Shown in pieces: positions 43,013 to 54,100 of a stretch of 64,000 bases of DNA; positions within the stretch are counted from its first letter, which is position 1; every line of letters starts with the position of its first letter. Both the position numbers and the translations under genes were made by a program. The notes under the pieces are model-generated. The model was not told the DNA's origin. It saw only the letters and a program-made list of their open reading frames with translations, and did not search any database. The stretch comes from an uncultured Acidobacteriota bacterium (lineage in GTDB: Bacteria > Acidobacteriota > Terriglobia > Terriglobales > Acidobacteriaceae): the NCBI GenBank assembly GCA_903832055.1, contig CAILAC010000003.1, positions 1-64,000 on the forward strand, given 5' to 3'.

Positions 43013-43395
43013 GTTACGCGGGCCGCCGATGGGTCGCGAATGGCGCCGCGTTCGGTGGCCTCGCAGCCGCGTTTCTTCTGCTGCGGTTTCCTCCAGAGAA
43101 GAGCGCATTTTACCCGCGCTGCCCGGTGTTCAGTCTCTTCCACGTTCTTTGCCCTGGCTGCGGCGGCACCAGGGCCCTTGCAGCATTGCTTCATGGCGAC
43201 CTGGCTGGAGCGCTGCACTGGAATGCGCTCATCGTGCTTCTGCTTCCGTTTGCCTGCTGGTTCTTTTCGGTATGCTACTGGAGAGCAAACTTCAGGAAAG
43301 AGTTTTCCTGGCCAGCTATCCCCGGGTCTTGGATCGTAGTGTGTCAGGCTCTGGCGCTGATATTTGCCGTTGCGAGAAACCTCTATCCAATTTAG
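43009..43395 (+). CDS. DUF2752 membrane protein
   Basis: A 128-residue protein with three hydrophobic segments and the DUF2752 signature VLCPGCGGTRALAALLHGDL, then ALHWNALIVLLLPF. The CPGCG motif could bind metal or be redox active. Function unknown in this family. It overlaps the preceding gene by ATGA, so it is part of the Ubl operon. Confidence 0.78.
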   Translation: MSYAGRRWVANGAAFGGLAAAFLLLRFPPEKSAFYPRCPVFSLFHVLCPGCGGTRALAALLHGDLAGALHWNALIVLLLPFACWFFSVCYWRANFRKEFSWPAIPGSWIVVCQALALIFAVARNLYPI

Positions 43396-43410
43396 AAAGC
43401 AGGGCAATGT

Positions 43411-43944
43411 ATGGCCTCTCCTCGCACACGAAGACTCAAGATTGACCATGAATTGCTGCTTAGCCGCTTTGCTGATTGGCCGACAATCAAGATCAGCGCC
43501 ACAGCGGGAATGCCCCCGGAGCTCTATCGCTTCACTTATGCATTGAAAGGCTTGTACGTGAATGCGGCGGGAGAGATACTCGAGCGCGACAGCCATGTTC
43601 TCGAAGTCAATCTGTCCCTCGACTATCCCCGACGCTCTCCGCAGTGCCGCATGCTGACGCCGGTTTTTCACCCCAATTTCGATGAAGCTACAGTCTGCAT
43701 CGGCGATTTCTGGGCCGCATCAGAAGGGCTCGATGACCTGATTATCCGCATCGGGAGAATGATCGCTTACCAGGAATACAACACACGCAGCCCTCTCAAC
43801 GGACTTGCAGCCAGATGGGCTGCCGAACACACGAACATGCTGCCAATTGACAGCCGCATCGTCGCCCCGCCTCACGACAAGGGTGAACTGGAAATAGCAA
43901 CGGATACCACTCCAATTGAAGTCTCTGATGTCGATTTAGATTGA
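43411..43944 (+). CDS. E2-like ubiquitin-conjugating enzyme (UBC fold)
   Basis: A 177-residue UBC-like protein. LEVNLSLDYPRRSPQCRMLTP leads to the HPN motif (87-89) and the putative catalytic C96 in VCIGDFW, then W101 and NTRSPLNGLAARW, matching the eukaryotic HPN...C...W...SPLN pattern. Residues 1-30 and the acidic tail (155-177) are additional. It completes E1-E2-Ubl-JAMM. AGGG lies seven bases before the ATG. Last gene of the operon. Confidence 0.9.
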   Translation: MASPRTRRLKIDHELLLSRFADWPTIKISATAGMPPELYRFTYALKGLYVNAAGEILERDSHVLEVNLSLDYPRRSPQCRMLTPVFHPNFDEATVCIGDFWAASEGLDDLIIRIGRMIAYQEYNTRSPLNGLAARWAAEHTNMLPIDSRIVAPPHDKGELEIATDTTPIEVSDVDLD

Positions 43945-44552
43945 TTGGGATGAGGGGTAGTATCGAACGTGAAGATCGATAAGTAATATGAATTGAGCGC
44001 TTTAGAGGCTCGATCACAGGGCTTTGCGAACCATCATTTTTGCGTGCGACTTACGAATACAAGGCCGATGCAGGATCATCCATGTTTAATGAAGGTTTGC
44101 GCCCACTGCTTGACTTCCAGAGGGCAGGTTGGTGTTCAATCGAAAGCAACAAATTGCTGAATTTTACTTAACTATAAGCAACATCCTGAGACATCCGCTT
44201 TGAGGCTTCGGAAGTGCGAGAATAACCATGCTTCTAACGAACGCTCTGCCGAGTACGATCAAGCCATATTCGACTCAGGCAATCTTTGAGGATTTTCTTG
44301 ATCTTGATCTGAATTGAGAGGAAACTCAACCCAAGAACATGATTTGAATCGGCTTCCCAGTCCACGCCCGTTTCCATCACTTTTGCCGCGCCTGAGGGTG
44401 TTGTTCATCCGTTTGCGCAGACTCAGGTGAACCTCTTTTTTGCACCACAAATCAAACTGCGCCTGGGCAAGTGAAGTTCCAGCACCCGCTCTGTGAGCGT
44501 GCTCTTGTCCGGACATGAAGACCCGATACAAGGAAAGGAATTCAGGAATATC
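43945..44552. other. 600-bp gap without recognisable gene
   Basis: Between the Ubl operon and the S53 protease gene. A 103-codon frame on the minus strand is open here but shows no family features and I do not accept it. A/T-rich in the first half. It presumably contains the promoter of the protease gene. Confidence 0.4.
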
Positions 44553-47500
44553 ATGACGGGCTATCAACACCGCATTACTGTCACTCTCGCCATCCTCTCA
44601 GCGGTATGTTCGCCCGTCACTTTGCCCAGGCTCTTCGCCCAGGAAGCTGCCGTTGCCGTGCGCATCGTCGAATCCATCGATGAAGGCCGCCTTGTCTCGT
44701 TGCCGGGCAACACACATCCACTCGCCCGCGCCACCTTTGATCGCGGCCGCGTCTCCCGCGGCCTGAACATGGGCGATCTCATCCTCGTCCTCCGCCGTTC
44801 CCCGGAGCAGCAGGCGGCCTTCGACGCCTTTGTTGCCAGCCAATATGAGCCAAAATCGCCCAACTACCATCAGTGGCTCACACCCGCGCAGGTTGGCGAA
44901 CGCTTTGGTCCCGCCTCATCCGATATTGAACTCATCGCTAACTGGCTGCGTAACCACGGCTTCACCATTGACGAAATCAGCCCGGACCACCTCTCAGTCC
45001 GCTTTGACGGCACCGCCTCCCAGGTTGAATCTGCGTTCCATACCGAGATCCACCACTACGAAGTCCCCAGCCTCAAAACCTCGCGCTCCGAGGCCGCCGT
45101 ACCGGAATCCCACATCGCCAACGTGAGCGACCCCCAGATCCCGGCTGCACTTTCCCCGGTGGTTGTCGGCATCAAAGCACTCCATAACTACTTCCCACGT
45201 CCCCTCCACCAACTCGGTGCGCAGGTCTCCCTGGATCATGCCTCCGGTACCCGCCGACGGCTCGGACCACGTCCTACAGTAGCCACTCAAGTCCCCGGCC
45301 TCGTCGTTCCAACCGGCGTCCATCCGCAATTTGGTACATTGAACGGCTATGGCAACACGATCGAAGACGTTACTCCCTACGACTTTGCCACCATCTACAA
45401 TGTGCTCCCGCTCTGGAAGGCCGCTGCCCCGATCGATGGCACCGGTCAAACCATCGCGATCGCCGGCACCAGTAATATCAACCTCGCTGACGTGGCCGCG
45501 TTCCGCGCAGCCTTCGGTCTGCCGGTCAAAGCCCCCAACGTCCTGATTACCAACAGTGACCCCGGCAAATGCCCTGGCTTCAACAGCACCTGCGCCGGAG
45601 ATCTCGTTGAAAACACCCTCGATGTCGAATGGTCCGGAGCCGTAGCCAAGGGTGCCAACATCACTCTCGTAACGTCGAGCGCACCCACGCCTACCACGGA
45701 CGCCCTTTACCTCTCAGAAAGTTACATCGTCCAGCACAAGACTGCCGCCATCATGAACGTGAGTTATGGTGAGTGCGAATTAGCCCTCGGTAACGCCGGC
45801 AACAGCCTGTACAACAACCTCTGGCAAACCGCCGCCACCGAAGGCATAGCCGTCTTCGTCGCGAGTGGAGACTCCGGCTCGCCGGCCTGTGACCAAGGCT
45901 TCGACGCTACCAATGGCGTGCCATACGGTGCCCAGTTCGGCCTTTCCGTGAGCGGGATTGCCTCAACGGCTTACGACACTGCCGTCGGCGGCACCGATTT
46001 CAACTGGGGCACCAGCCCCGCCCCCTACTGGAGTTCAGCCAACACCACGGGAGCCTCTGCTCTTGGCTACATTCCTGAAGTTCCCTGGAACTCCACCTGC
46101 GCCAACCCGCTCATACTGCCAAGCCTGGCATCAGACGCTGCCTACGTCGGCGTCTCTGGTGTCATCGATGCGGAGTCTGCCTGCAACTTCGTCATCGAAA
46201 GCGGCAATTACATCGCCACTAATTACGGCGTGGTCTTGTCGACACAATCGGCGGCGGAGGCGGTGCGAGCAACTGCACCATCAGCAGCGGCGGCAACCCG
46301 CTCACCTGTTCAGGTGGCTACTCCAAGCCTGGCTTTCAATCCGGTGTCCCCGGCATCCCTGCCGATGCCCGCCGTGACATTCCGGACGTCTCATTCTTTG
46401 CCTCCAACGGATTCCTCGGCTCCTCCTATCTGATATGTGTCACCGGTATTGGCCCCTGCACTTACTCGGCATCCACCGAACCAGTCGCCCAGGAAGTCGG
46501 TGGCACCTCGGTCGCCTCGCCTGCCATGGCCGGCGTAATGGCCCTCATCAATCAAAAATCTGCCGCCGCCCAGGGTAATCCGAACAAACTCCTTTACACT
46601 CTCGCCGCAGAGCAATCCTGGGCCAGTTGCAGCGCTAAGACCGTGAAAGCAACCAGCAATTGCGTATTCAATGACATCAATTCTGGCGGCAATGCCATGC
46701 CATGCGTTAGCGGCTCGCCCTATTGCACCACGCTCTATTCCGGAGACCCCGCGGGCATTCTCCCCGGCTATAGCGCAAATGTCGGCTATGATGCCGCCAC
46801 CGGACTGGGCTCTCTCAATGTAGCCAACGTCGTCAATCTCTGGCCCACTTCCACAAACTCGCCGGTTGTCAGCCTAGCTCCGACCAACCTCAGCTATGCC
46901 GCCACAACGGTCGCCATCGCGGCACCAACTCAGTCAGTCACGCTCAAGAACACCGGTAAATCTGCCCTCACATTGAACGGAACCGGGCAAGGAATCAGCA
47001 TCACGGGAGCCAACTCGACATCCTTCAGCCAGAACAATACTTGCGGAGCCAGTGTCGCCGCCGGGTCCTCCTGCGTCATTACTGTCACCTTCAAACCCGC
47101 AGCCGCTGGGGCCCTCGTTGCATCTCTTCGCGTCGCGGACAACGCCTTCGGCTCGCCGCAATCTGTCGGCCTGGCCGGTACCGGCACGGCCGCTGCACCC
47201 GTAGTAACCCTGAGTGCAACCGCGCTCACCTTTGGCAGCACAATCGTCGGCTCATCCAACACCGCCCCTGCCGTTACCCTTACGAATTCCGGCTCCGGAA
47301 CCCTCACCATTTCGAGCATCGCTATCACTGGCACCAACGCCGGCTCATTTTCTCAGACCAACAACTGCGGATCCTCCATCGCCAAGGGCGCTTCCTGCTC
47401 CATCACCCTCACGTTCAAACCCCTTGCGGTTGGCGCGCTGACTGCCTCGCTCGGCGTCACAGACAACGCCGCTGGATCCCCACAGAAGATATCCCTCTCC

Positions 47501-47845
47501 GGTACCGGAGCCACCGCCGCCAGCACTACTGCGACGTACTCACCCACATCACTTACTTTTGCGGCCACCAATGTCGGAACCACCTCTACCGCACAGACTG
47601 TCACCCTCAAAAATACCGGCACCGCTGCACTCAGCGTCACCTCCATTGGCCTTGCTGGTGCCAACATCACTTCGTTCAACGCATCGTTTGGCACTTGCAC
47701 AGCCCCGGTCCCTGCTGGCTCCACCTGCCAGCTCAGTATCTCCTTCGCCCCGAGTGCCAAAGGCGCAGCCTCCGCAACCTTGTCCATCACTGACAACGCC
47801 ACCGGGTCCCCACAGAAGATCACTCTCAGCGGCACGGGACAGTAA
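44553..47845 (+). pseudogene. S53 peptidase (pro-kumamolisin type) with choice-of-anchor repeats, broken by a frameshift
   Basis: One gene of about 1,095 codons, split by a single -1 shift near 46238. Before it: signal peptide, activation domain (FDAFVASQYEPKSPNYHQWLTPAQVG), and the first half of the catalytic domain with Glu/Asp in ENTLDVEWSGAVAKGA and Asp-bearing VASGDSGSPAC. In the shifted frame: DTIGGGGGASNCTISSGG, PDVSFFASNG and the Ser motif GGTSVASPAMAG. After that, three ~100-residue choice-of-anchor D repeats (each with CG.S...GSSC.I..TFKP and ending GTG). S53 enzymes are secreted acid proteases. The start has AGGA eight bases upstream. It is a pseudogene unless the shift is a sequence error. 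Confidence 0.82.
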
Positions 47846-47895
47846 GCATGAAAGCCCCCATGAACTTCAACATTCGCGCCAATAAAGGGAACCGC

Positions 47896-50800
47896 ATGAA
47901 CGACATCACCGGCCAATCCAACAGCCCGCAGCAACTCCTGATCTCTTCATCCCTCTCCATGCGATCCCTGCTATTCGGCTTGCTCATCGTCGCCGCAATT
48001 CACTCTGCAGCCTCCGCTGAGGCGCCGCAGCTACCGAAGCAGGCTACGGTTGCCCGTGACTACGGCCACCTACCACTTCGGTTTGAAGCAAGCCCCGCGC
48101 CTTCCAGCGATGCCCAGGCTGTCCAGTTCTCTGCGCGTGGCGCAGGTTATGCACTCTCTCTCTCCCATCAAGAAGCCGCACTCGCACTGCGCTCCTCCGT
48201 CTCCGGTCAACCCGCTGACGTCATTCGCATGCAACTGAGAGACTCGAACCCCCACGCCAGGATCGAGGGTTTAGAAAAGCTGAGCGGCTCCTCAAACTAC
48301 CTGCTCGGCAACGACCCTGGCCAATGGCGCACCAACGTCCCAGCCTACGCCCGGGTGCAATATACCGGCGTCTATGAAGGCATTGACCTGGTGTACTACG
48401 GCAACCAGGGCCAGCTCGAATATGACTTCATCGTCGCCCCACATGCCGACCCAAAGCCCATCCGCTTCAACTTTGCCGGTGCCCAGTCTCTCTCACTCGA
48501 TGCTTCCGGCGACCTCGTCATCCAGGGTGTTTCGGGTCAGGCCGCCTTCCACAAGCCCGTCGTATACCAGTTGAAGGGCGGGCAACGTTATCCCGTCAAA
48601 GGCAGATTCCAGCTTCTCGCCGACAACTCTGTCGGATTCACGCTCGGCCGCTACGACCATGCCCAGCCCTTGGTGATCGACCCCACTCTGGTGTATTCCA
48701 CTTATCTCGGCGGCACTAACTCCGACACCATGAACGCCATTGCAGTCGACTCCTCCGGCAACGCCTACATCACTGGCACCACGGCCTCGACCGACTATCC
48801 AGTTACGACCGGTGCCTTCCAAACCAAGTTCAGCACCGCCTTCGTTACCAAGCTCAACGCCACCGGCACCGCAGTTCTCTACTCAACTTTTCTAGGTGGC
48901 AGCGGCAGTTCTTCTGGAGGGGATACGGCGTGGGCCATCGCAGTCGACTCCGCAGGCGATGCCTACGTAGGCGGCAGTACTTTCTCTAAGGACTTCCCCG
49001 TCTCCACCGGTGCCCTACAGACCACCAACAAAACCGGTGCTGGAAGCTCTACAGCCTTCGTCTCCAAACTCAACCCCGCAGGTACCGCCCTGCTCTACTC
49101 CACCTATCTTGGAGGAACTCGCACCGACACGGCTTATTCGCTGGTGATCGACGCAGCCGGGAACGCTTACATCGGAGGCGCAGCGTATTCAGGAGATTTT
49201 CCCGTCACGACAGGGGTCTTCCAATCCACCAACAAGTCCTTCTCGTCGTATGGCTGGAACGAATTTGTTACCAAACTGAACCCCGCCGGTTCTGCGCTGC
49301 TCTACTCCACCTACATTGGCGGCAGCGGCAACTATGGCTCGCCCACGACTGTCCGCCTGGCCATCGACGCGGCAGGTGATGCCTTCGTCGCATCGACCGT
49401 CCTCTCCACTGATTTCCCGGTCACGACCGGTGCCTATCAGATTACAAACAAGGCCACCGGACGCGGCAACATGACACTCGCCAAGCTGAACCCCACCGCA
49501 ACCAAACTCACGTACGCCACCTACCTCGGCGGAGCCAGCAGCCCGTACGGTGACGACATCCCCTTTGGCCTGGCTGTCGACACCGCTGGCAACGCATATC
49601 TCTCGGGCACCACATGGGAAACCAACTATCCCACGACTACCGGCGCGCTCCAGACCACCAACAAGACGGGTGGCAATGGCCTCTCCGCCGGCTTCGTTAC
49701 CAAAATGAATCCGGCCGGATCGGCGCTGGTCTTCTCCTCCTATCTCAGCGGCACCGGCAGCGATCGCACGACCGCCCTTGCTATCGATTCCTCTGGAGAC
49801 GTCTTCCTCACTGGGTCGGTCCATTCAACTGATTTCCCGGTCACCACCGGTGCATTTCAGGCGACCAACCCGGCTGGCAACCACGGTGCAGTCGTATTTC
49901 TCTCTGAACTCAACCCGGCGGGCTCGGCGCTTCTTTATTCGACCTACTTTGGGGGCGCAAACTCCTTCTCCGACACCGGTCTTGGCATCGCCCTCGGCGC
50001 CAACGGAACCGTCTATCTGACCGGAACAACCGGTGCTTCCAATTTCCCAACCACTCCGGCTGCCTACAAGACCGTCTTTAATTCGACCAACTTGACCACC
50101 GGTTTCGTCTCTGAATTCACCTTTGGAACGGTCGTCAAAACGACACCCACCGGTACCACCCTCACCTCAAACGCAAACCCCGCCGCAACCGGAAGCAACG
50201 TTACGTTTACCGCCGCAGTCGTGCCCACCACCGGTACAGGCATCCCCACTGGCAGCGTCGTCTTCAGCGTTGATCTGGTCACCGTCGCCACCATTCCGCT
50301 CAACGGCAGCGGCTTCGCCGCGTTTACAACCAGTACTCCCCTTGCCCTTGGGACCCACAACATCCTCGCCAGCTACCAGGGATCGAGCACGTATGGAGCC
50401 AGCGGCGGCAACCTCAGCGAATCCATTACCCCAGCCAGCCCCGTCATCTCACCAGCTTCCGGGGTCCACTCCGCTGCCTTCCTTGTAACTCTCGCCGACT
50501 CCACTGCCGGATCCGTCTTGTACTACACACTCAACGGCAGCCTGCCCACCGCATCCTCGACAAAGTATGTGGCTCCCTTTCTGGTCAGCTCCAACGTCAG
50601 TGTGAACGCAATCGCCATTGTCACTGGCAAGCCCGGGAGCAAGATTGTCCGCGCCAACTACACCGTCATCAGTTCGCCTTATGCCCTGGCCGTTCCACCA
50701 ACGCTGATCACCACCAGCGGAGCAACATTGAATGGTCTCGTGAACCCATACGGCATGGCGGGTTCCTATCTCTTCCATTACGGAACCAGCGCAACCGCCC

Positions 50801-50988
50801 TCACTCGCTCCACCGTCAAGACGGCACTTCCCTCCGGTGGAATCGGTGGACTCATCAACATCGCCCCCATTCCTGTCAGTGCCACCATCATCGGCCTCAC
50901 GACCAAGACCACCTACTATTTCCAGGTCGTCGTTACCACTCCCGCCGGAACCAGTTCAGGCGAAGTGCTCAGTTTCACAACGAATTGA
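47896..50988 (+). CDS. Large secreted SBBP-repeat beta-propeller protein with Ig-like and chitobiase-like domains
   Basis: About 1,030 residues. Signal peptide at roughly 22-42 (MRSLLFGLLIVAAIHSAASA). An N-terminal beta domain (ARVQYTGVYEGIDLVYYGNQ) is followed by about eight SBBP repeats, each with AVDSSGNAYITG, DFPVTTGAFQ and FVTKLNPAGSALLYSTYLGG. Then a bacterial Ig-like domain (about 755-850), a CHB_HEX_C-type segment with SVLYYTLNGSLP, and a fibronectin-like end. AAAGGGAA precedes this ATG; an in-frame ATG at 47848 is possible. Role unknown; a surface or secreted binding protein. Paralogous with the next gene. Confidence 0.85.
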   Translation: MNDITGQSNSPQQLLISSSLSMRSLLFGLLIVAAIHSAASAEAPQLPKQATVARDYGHLPLRFEASPAPSSDAQAVQFSARGAGYALSLSHQEAALALRSSVSGQPADVIRMQLRDSNPHARIEGLEKLSGSSNYLLGNDPGQWRTNVPAYARVQYTGVYEGIDLVYYGNQGQLEYDFIVAPHADPKPIRFNFAGAQSLSLDASGDLVIQGVSGQAAFHKPVVYQLKGGQRYPVKGRFQLLADNSVGFTLGRYDHAQPLVIDPTLVYSTYLGGTNSDTMNAIAVDSSGNAYITGTTASTDYPVTTGAFQTKFSTAFVTKLNATGTAVLYSTFLGGSGSSSGGDTAWAIAVDSAGDAYVGGSTFSKDFPVSTGALQTTNKTGAGSSTAFVSKLNPAGTALLYSTYLGGTRTDTAYSLVIDAAGNAYIGGAAYSGDFPVTTGVFQSTNKSFSSYGWNEFVTKLNPAGSALLYSTYIGGSGNYGSPTTVRLAIDAAGDAFVASTVLSTDFPVTTGAYQITNKATGRGNMTLAKLNPTATKLTYATYLGGASSPYGDDIPFGLAVDTAGNAYLSGTTWETNYPTTTGALQTTNKTGGNGLSAGFVTKMNPAGSALVFSSYLSGTGSDRTTALAIDSSGDVFLTGSVHSTDFPVTTGAFQATNPAGNHGAVVFLSELNPAGSALLYSTYFGGANSFSDTGLGIALGANGTVYLTGTTGASNFPTTPAAYKTVFNSTNLTTGFVSEFTFGTVVKTTPTGTTLTSNANPAATGSNVTFTAAVVPTTGTGIPTGSVVFSVDLVTVATIPLNGSGFAAFTTSTPLALGTHNILASYQGSSTYGASGGNLSESITPASPVISPASGVHSAAFLVTLADSTAGSVLYYTLNGSLPTASSTKYVAPFLVSSNVSVNAIAIVTGKPGSKIVRANYTVISSPYALAVPPTLITTSGATLNGLVNPYGMAGSYLFHYGTSATALTRSTVKTALPSGGIGGLINIAPIPVSATIIGLTTKTTYYFQVVVTTPAGTSSGEVLSFTTN

Positions 50989-51132
50989 ACGCAATGCTCG
51001 GGGAAGTTGGCCGTCCTGAGCTCCCAGCGCACCCGTTAACAGAACCACGGCCTGCACGGTGAAGATGCGAAGTGAATGCTTCACCAGCCGACAGCAAAGT
51101 AGCAACGAATCAGTTAGCTTCAGGAGAATCAG

Positions 51133-54100
51133 ATGTCGAATTGGGCAATCCGCACTCGGCGAACCACCTCAAGGCTTTTGCTCCTTACCAGCGTGCTCGC
51201 GGCCCTTCCGGCATTCGCCGCCGCGCCCCCGACTCTTGCCTCCAAAGCACGCCTTATGCAGAACTTCGGCAACCTGCCTCTGAGCTTCGAAGCCAATCGC
51301 GGCCAGGCCGACCCTTCCGTCCAGTTCCTCAGCCGCGGTGCTGGTTACGGCCTGTACTTCTCCGGCCAGGGGGCCGTCCTTGCTCTTCGCAAGCACACTG
51401 AGAAGTCTTCCCGCCTCCTGCCAGCCCCGAGGCGACCCAGCTTCTTTGGCATCGGACTTCCTGCCCCTGGCACCCCAACCGCTCTTGATCAGGAAGGCAC
51501 GGAATCCGCCGATGCGAATCCGGCTGTAAATACCGACATCCTCCGCATGCAGCTCGTCGGAGCCGATCCGCATGCAACGATTCAGGGTCTTGAAGACCTG
51601 CCCGGAACTGCAAACTACATACTTGGCAACGACCCCGCCCAATGGCACACAGCCATCCCCACGTTCGCCAGGGTGCAATATTCGGCCGTTTACAAAGGCA
51701 TCGACCTCGTTTACTACGGTGACCAGCAACGCCTGGAATATGACTTCGTCATCGCTCCCCATGCAGATCCCAAGCCCATCCGTCTCCACTTCGACGGCGC
51801 ATCCTCGCTCAGCCTTGACGCCGACGGCAATCTGGCCATTCACGCCCCGGACGGCACCGTAGCCTTCCGCAAACCAACGGTCTACCAGCCCATCCGAGGA
51901 GTCCGTCGTCCGATCCGCGGCGCATTCCAACTGCTCGCTGACAACACCGTCAGCTTCGCTTTGGGCAGCTATGACCGTAATCAGCCGCTGGTCATCGACC
52001 CAATCTTGTCCTACTCTACGTTCCTCGGCGGCTCTGTCGATGAATACGCAGTCTCGGTAAACTCTGATTCAGCAGGGAACATTTATATCTGCGGTCTCAC
52101 CTTTTCCGGTGATTTTCCGCTGACCGCCGGAGCTTTCCAGGCGATCAACTACGCGCAGGCCCAGAACTCTGTTTCTACCGCCTTTATTTCCAAACTCAAC
52201 CCGTCTGGCACCGCACTTCTCTATTCGACATACCTCGGTGGCATCGGCATCCCAAACACCCCCCATTTACAAGGCGACTACGCAAAGAGTATTGCCATCG
52301 ACTCTGCCGGGAACGCCTACGTCACCGGATACACCTTTTCCTCCAACTTTCCCATCACCAGCGGAGCTTTCCAAACCTCAGACCGGTCAGTCAGCGCCTC
52401 CCTCGCCACCGGCTTTGTTTCCAAGTTGAATCCCGCCGGAACTGGACTCGTATACTCCACGTACCTTGGCGGCGAATCGCTGGATGAGCCTACTGCCATC
52501 AAGGTTGATTCAACTGGTAACGCCTATATTTCCGGTTTGACTTTTTCCTCCAGTTTCCCCACCACTCCTGGTGCCTTTCAAAGTGTCAACAATTCTGCAG
52601 GATCGAACGGTTTCAACGCCTTCGTCACCAAGCTCAATCCCACCGGCAGTGCCCTGGTCTACTCCACTTACCTTGGCGGAGCCAGCAGCGACGGCTCCAC
52701 ACTGAGCAGCATCTATGAGACCAATCCGATCGTTGTCGACAAGTCCGGCAACGCCTATGTTGCCGGATTCACTGCCTCCGGCAACTTCCCTGTCACTGCC
52801 AATGCCTTCCAGAAGGTATCCCATGCCAGCGGCTACGCCGTCACTGTCACCAAGCTCAATCCGACCGGCAGCGGATTGATCTTCTCCACCTACCTTGGCG
52901 GAAGCACCACCTCAATTTGCGAAGGCTTGGCTGTCGATTCTGGCGGCAACGTTTATGTCGCCGGCTACACTTCCGACCACGATTTCCCCGTCACCGTTGG
53001 AGCCTTCCAGACCAGCAACAAGGGCAATACGAGCATCGTGACATCAGCTGACGCACCCAACAATGGCTTCATCACCAAACTCAATCCCACTGGCTCAGCC
53101 CTCGTCTTCTCGACCTATCTCGGCGGCACAACCGGCCCCTGGGGCGGAGACCATATCTATGGCTTGGCGATCGATGCAGCGAATAATGTCTATGTCGCCG
53201 GCGGCGCCATGTCCGCAGATTTCCCGGTTACTGCCAATGCGTTCCAGTTAAAGAATCGTGGCGCCACCCACTGCTGTGACTACCTCACCTACACCAGCAA
53301 CGGCTTCCTCACGGAACTCAACCCCTCCGGAAGTGCCCTCCTCTACTCCACCTTCATCGGTGGCAGCGGCACCCAGAATCCCAATGGCCCTGGCGGCTGG
53401 GGCGACGAGGCAATCAACCTCGCCCTCGGCCGCAACTCCAGCGTCTACCTGGTCGGGTACACCAGTTCACCTAACTTCCCGGTCAGCGCCGGAGCCTTCC
53501 AAACCAAGTATCATGCGATTCAAAGCACCGGCTTCGCCGCCGCTTTTGATCTCGGCGCAGCTCCGGTAGCCAAAGAGACTTCTACTACGCTGAGTGCGAG
53601 TGGCAACCCGGTCGTTCCCGGCACTGCCGTAACGTTCACCGCTGTGGTCGCTCTGACGACCGGCACAGGAACACCCAGCGGCAGCGTGACCTTCTCGATC
53701 GACGAAGCTACGGTAGCCACTGTCAGCCTCAACACGGCGGGCAAGGCCACTTACACCACAGCCAGCCTCCCCGCCGGAGCCCATTACGTACTTGCCACTT
53801 ACACCGGCAACGCGACGTATGCCTCCAGCGGCGACGGTTTCAATGAATTCATCAATCCGGCCAAGCCTCTCATCACCCCTGTCGCTGGAATCTACAACGA
53901 CCAGCAGACTGTCACCATCACCGCTCCGACCGCAGGCTCTGTGCTCTACTACACCCTCGACGGCACAGTGCCCTCGGTCTTCTCACCGACCTACACAGCA
54001 CCACTGATCGTGAACAAGACGACGACCGTAAGCGCCGTCGCGGTCTCACAGCACGACGCTACCAGCGCCGAGGCCACCAACGCCTACACCATCATCGGCT

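Noticed and set aside
44259-44570. A 103-codon minus-strand frame before the S53 gene
   Set aside because: No family features, no ribosome-binding site, and it overlaps the S53 start and upstream signal.
46230-46245. Programmed -1 frameshift in the S53 gene
   Set aside because: No slippery heptamer or evident downstream stimulator, and S53 proteases are not known to need recoding.
49000-54000. Periodic repeats about every 165-200 bp that might look like a CRISPR or tandem DNA repeat
   Set aside because: They are the codons of SBBP protein repeats, variable at the DNA level and in one reading frame.
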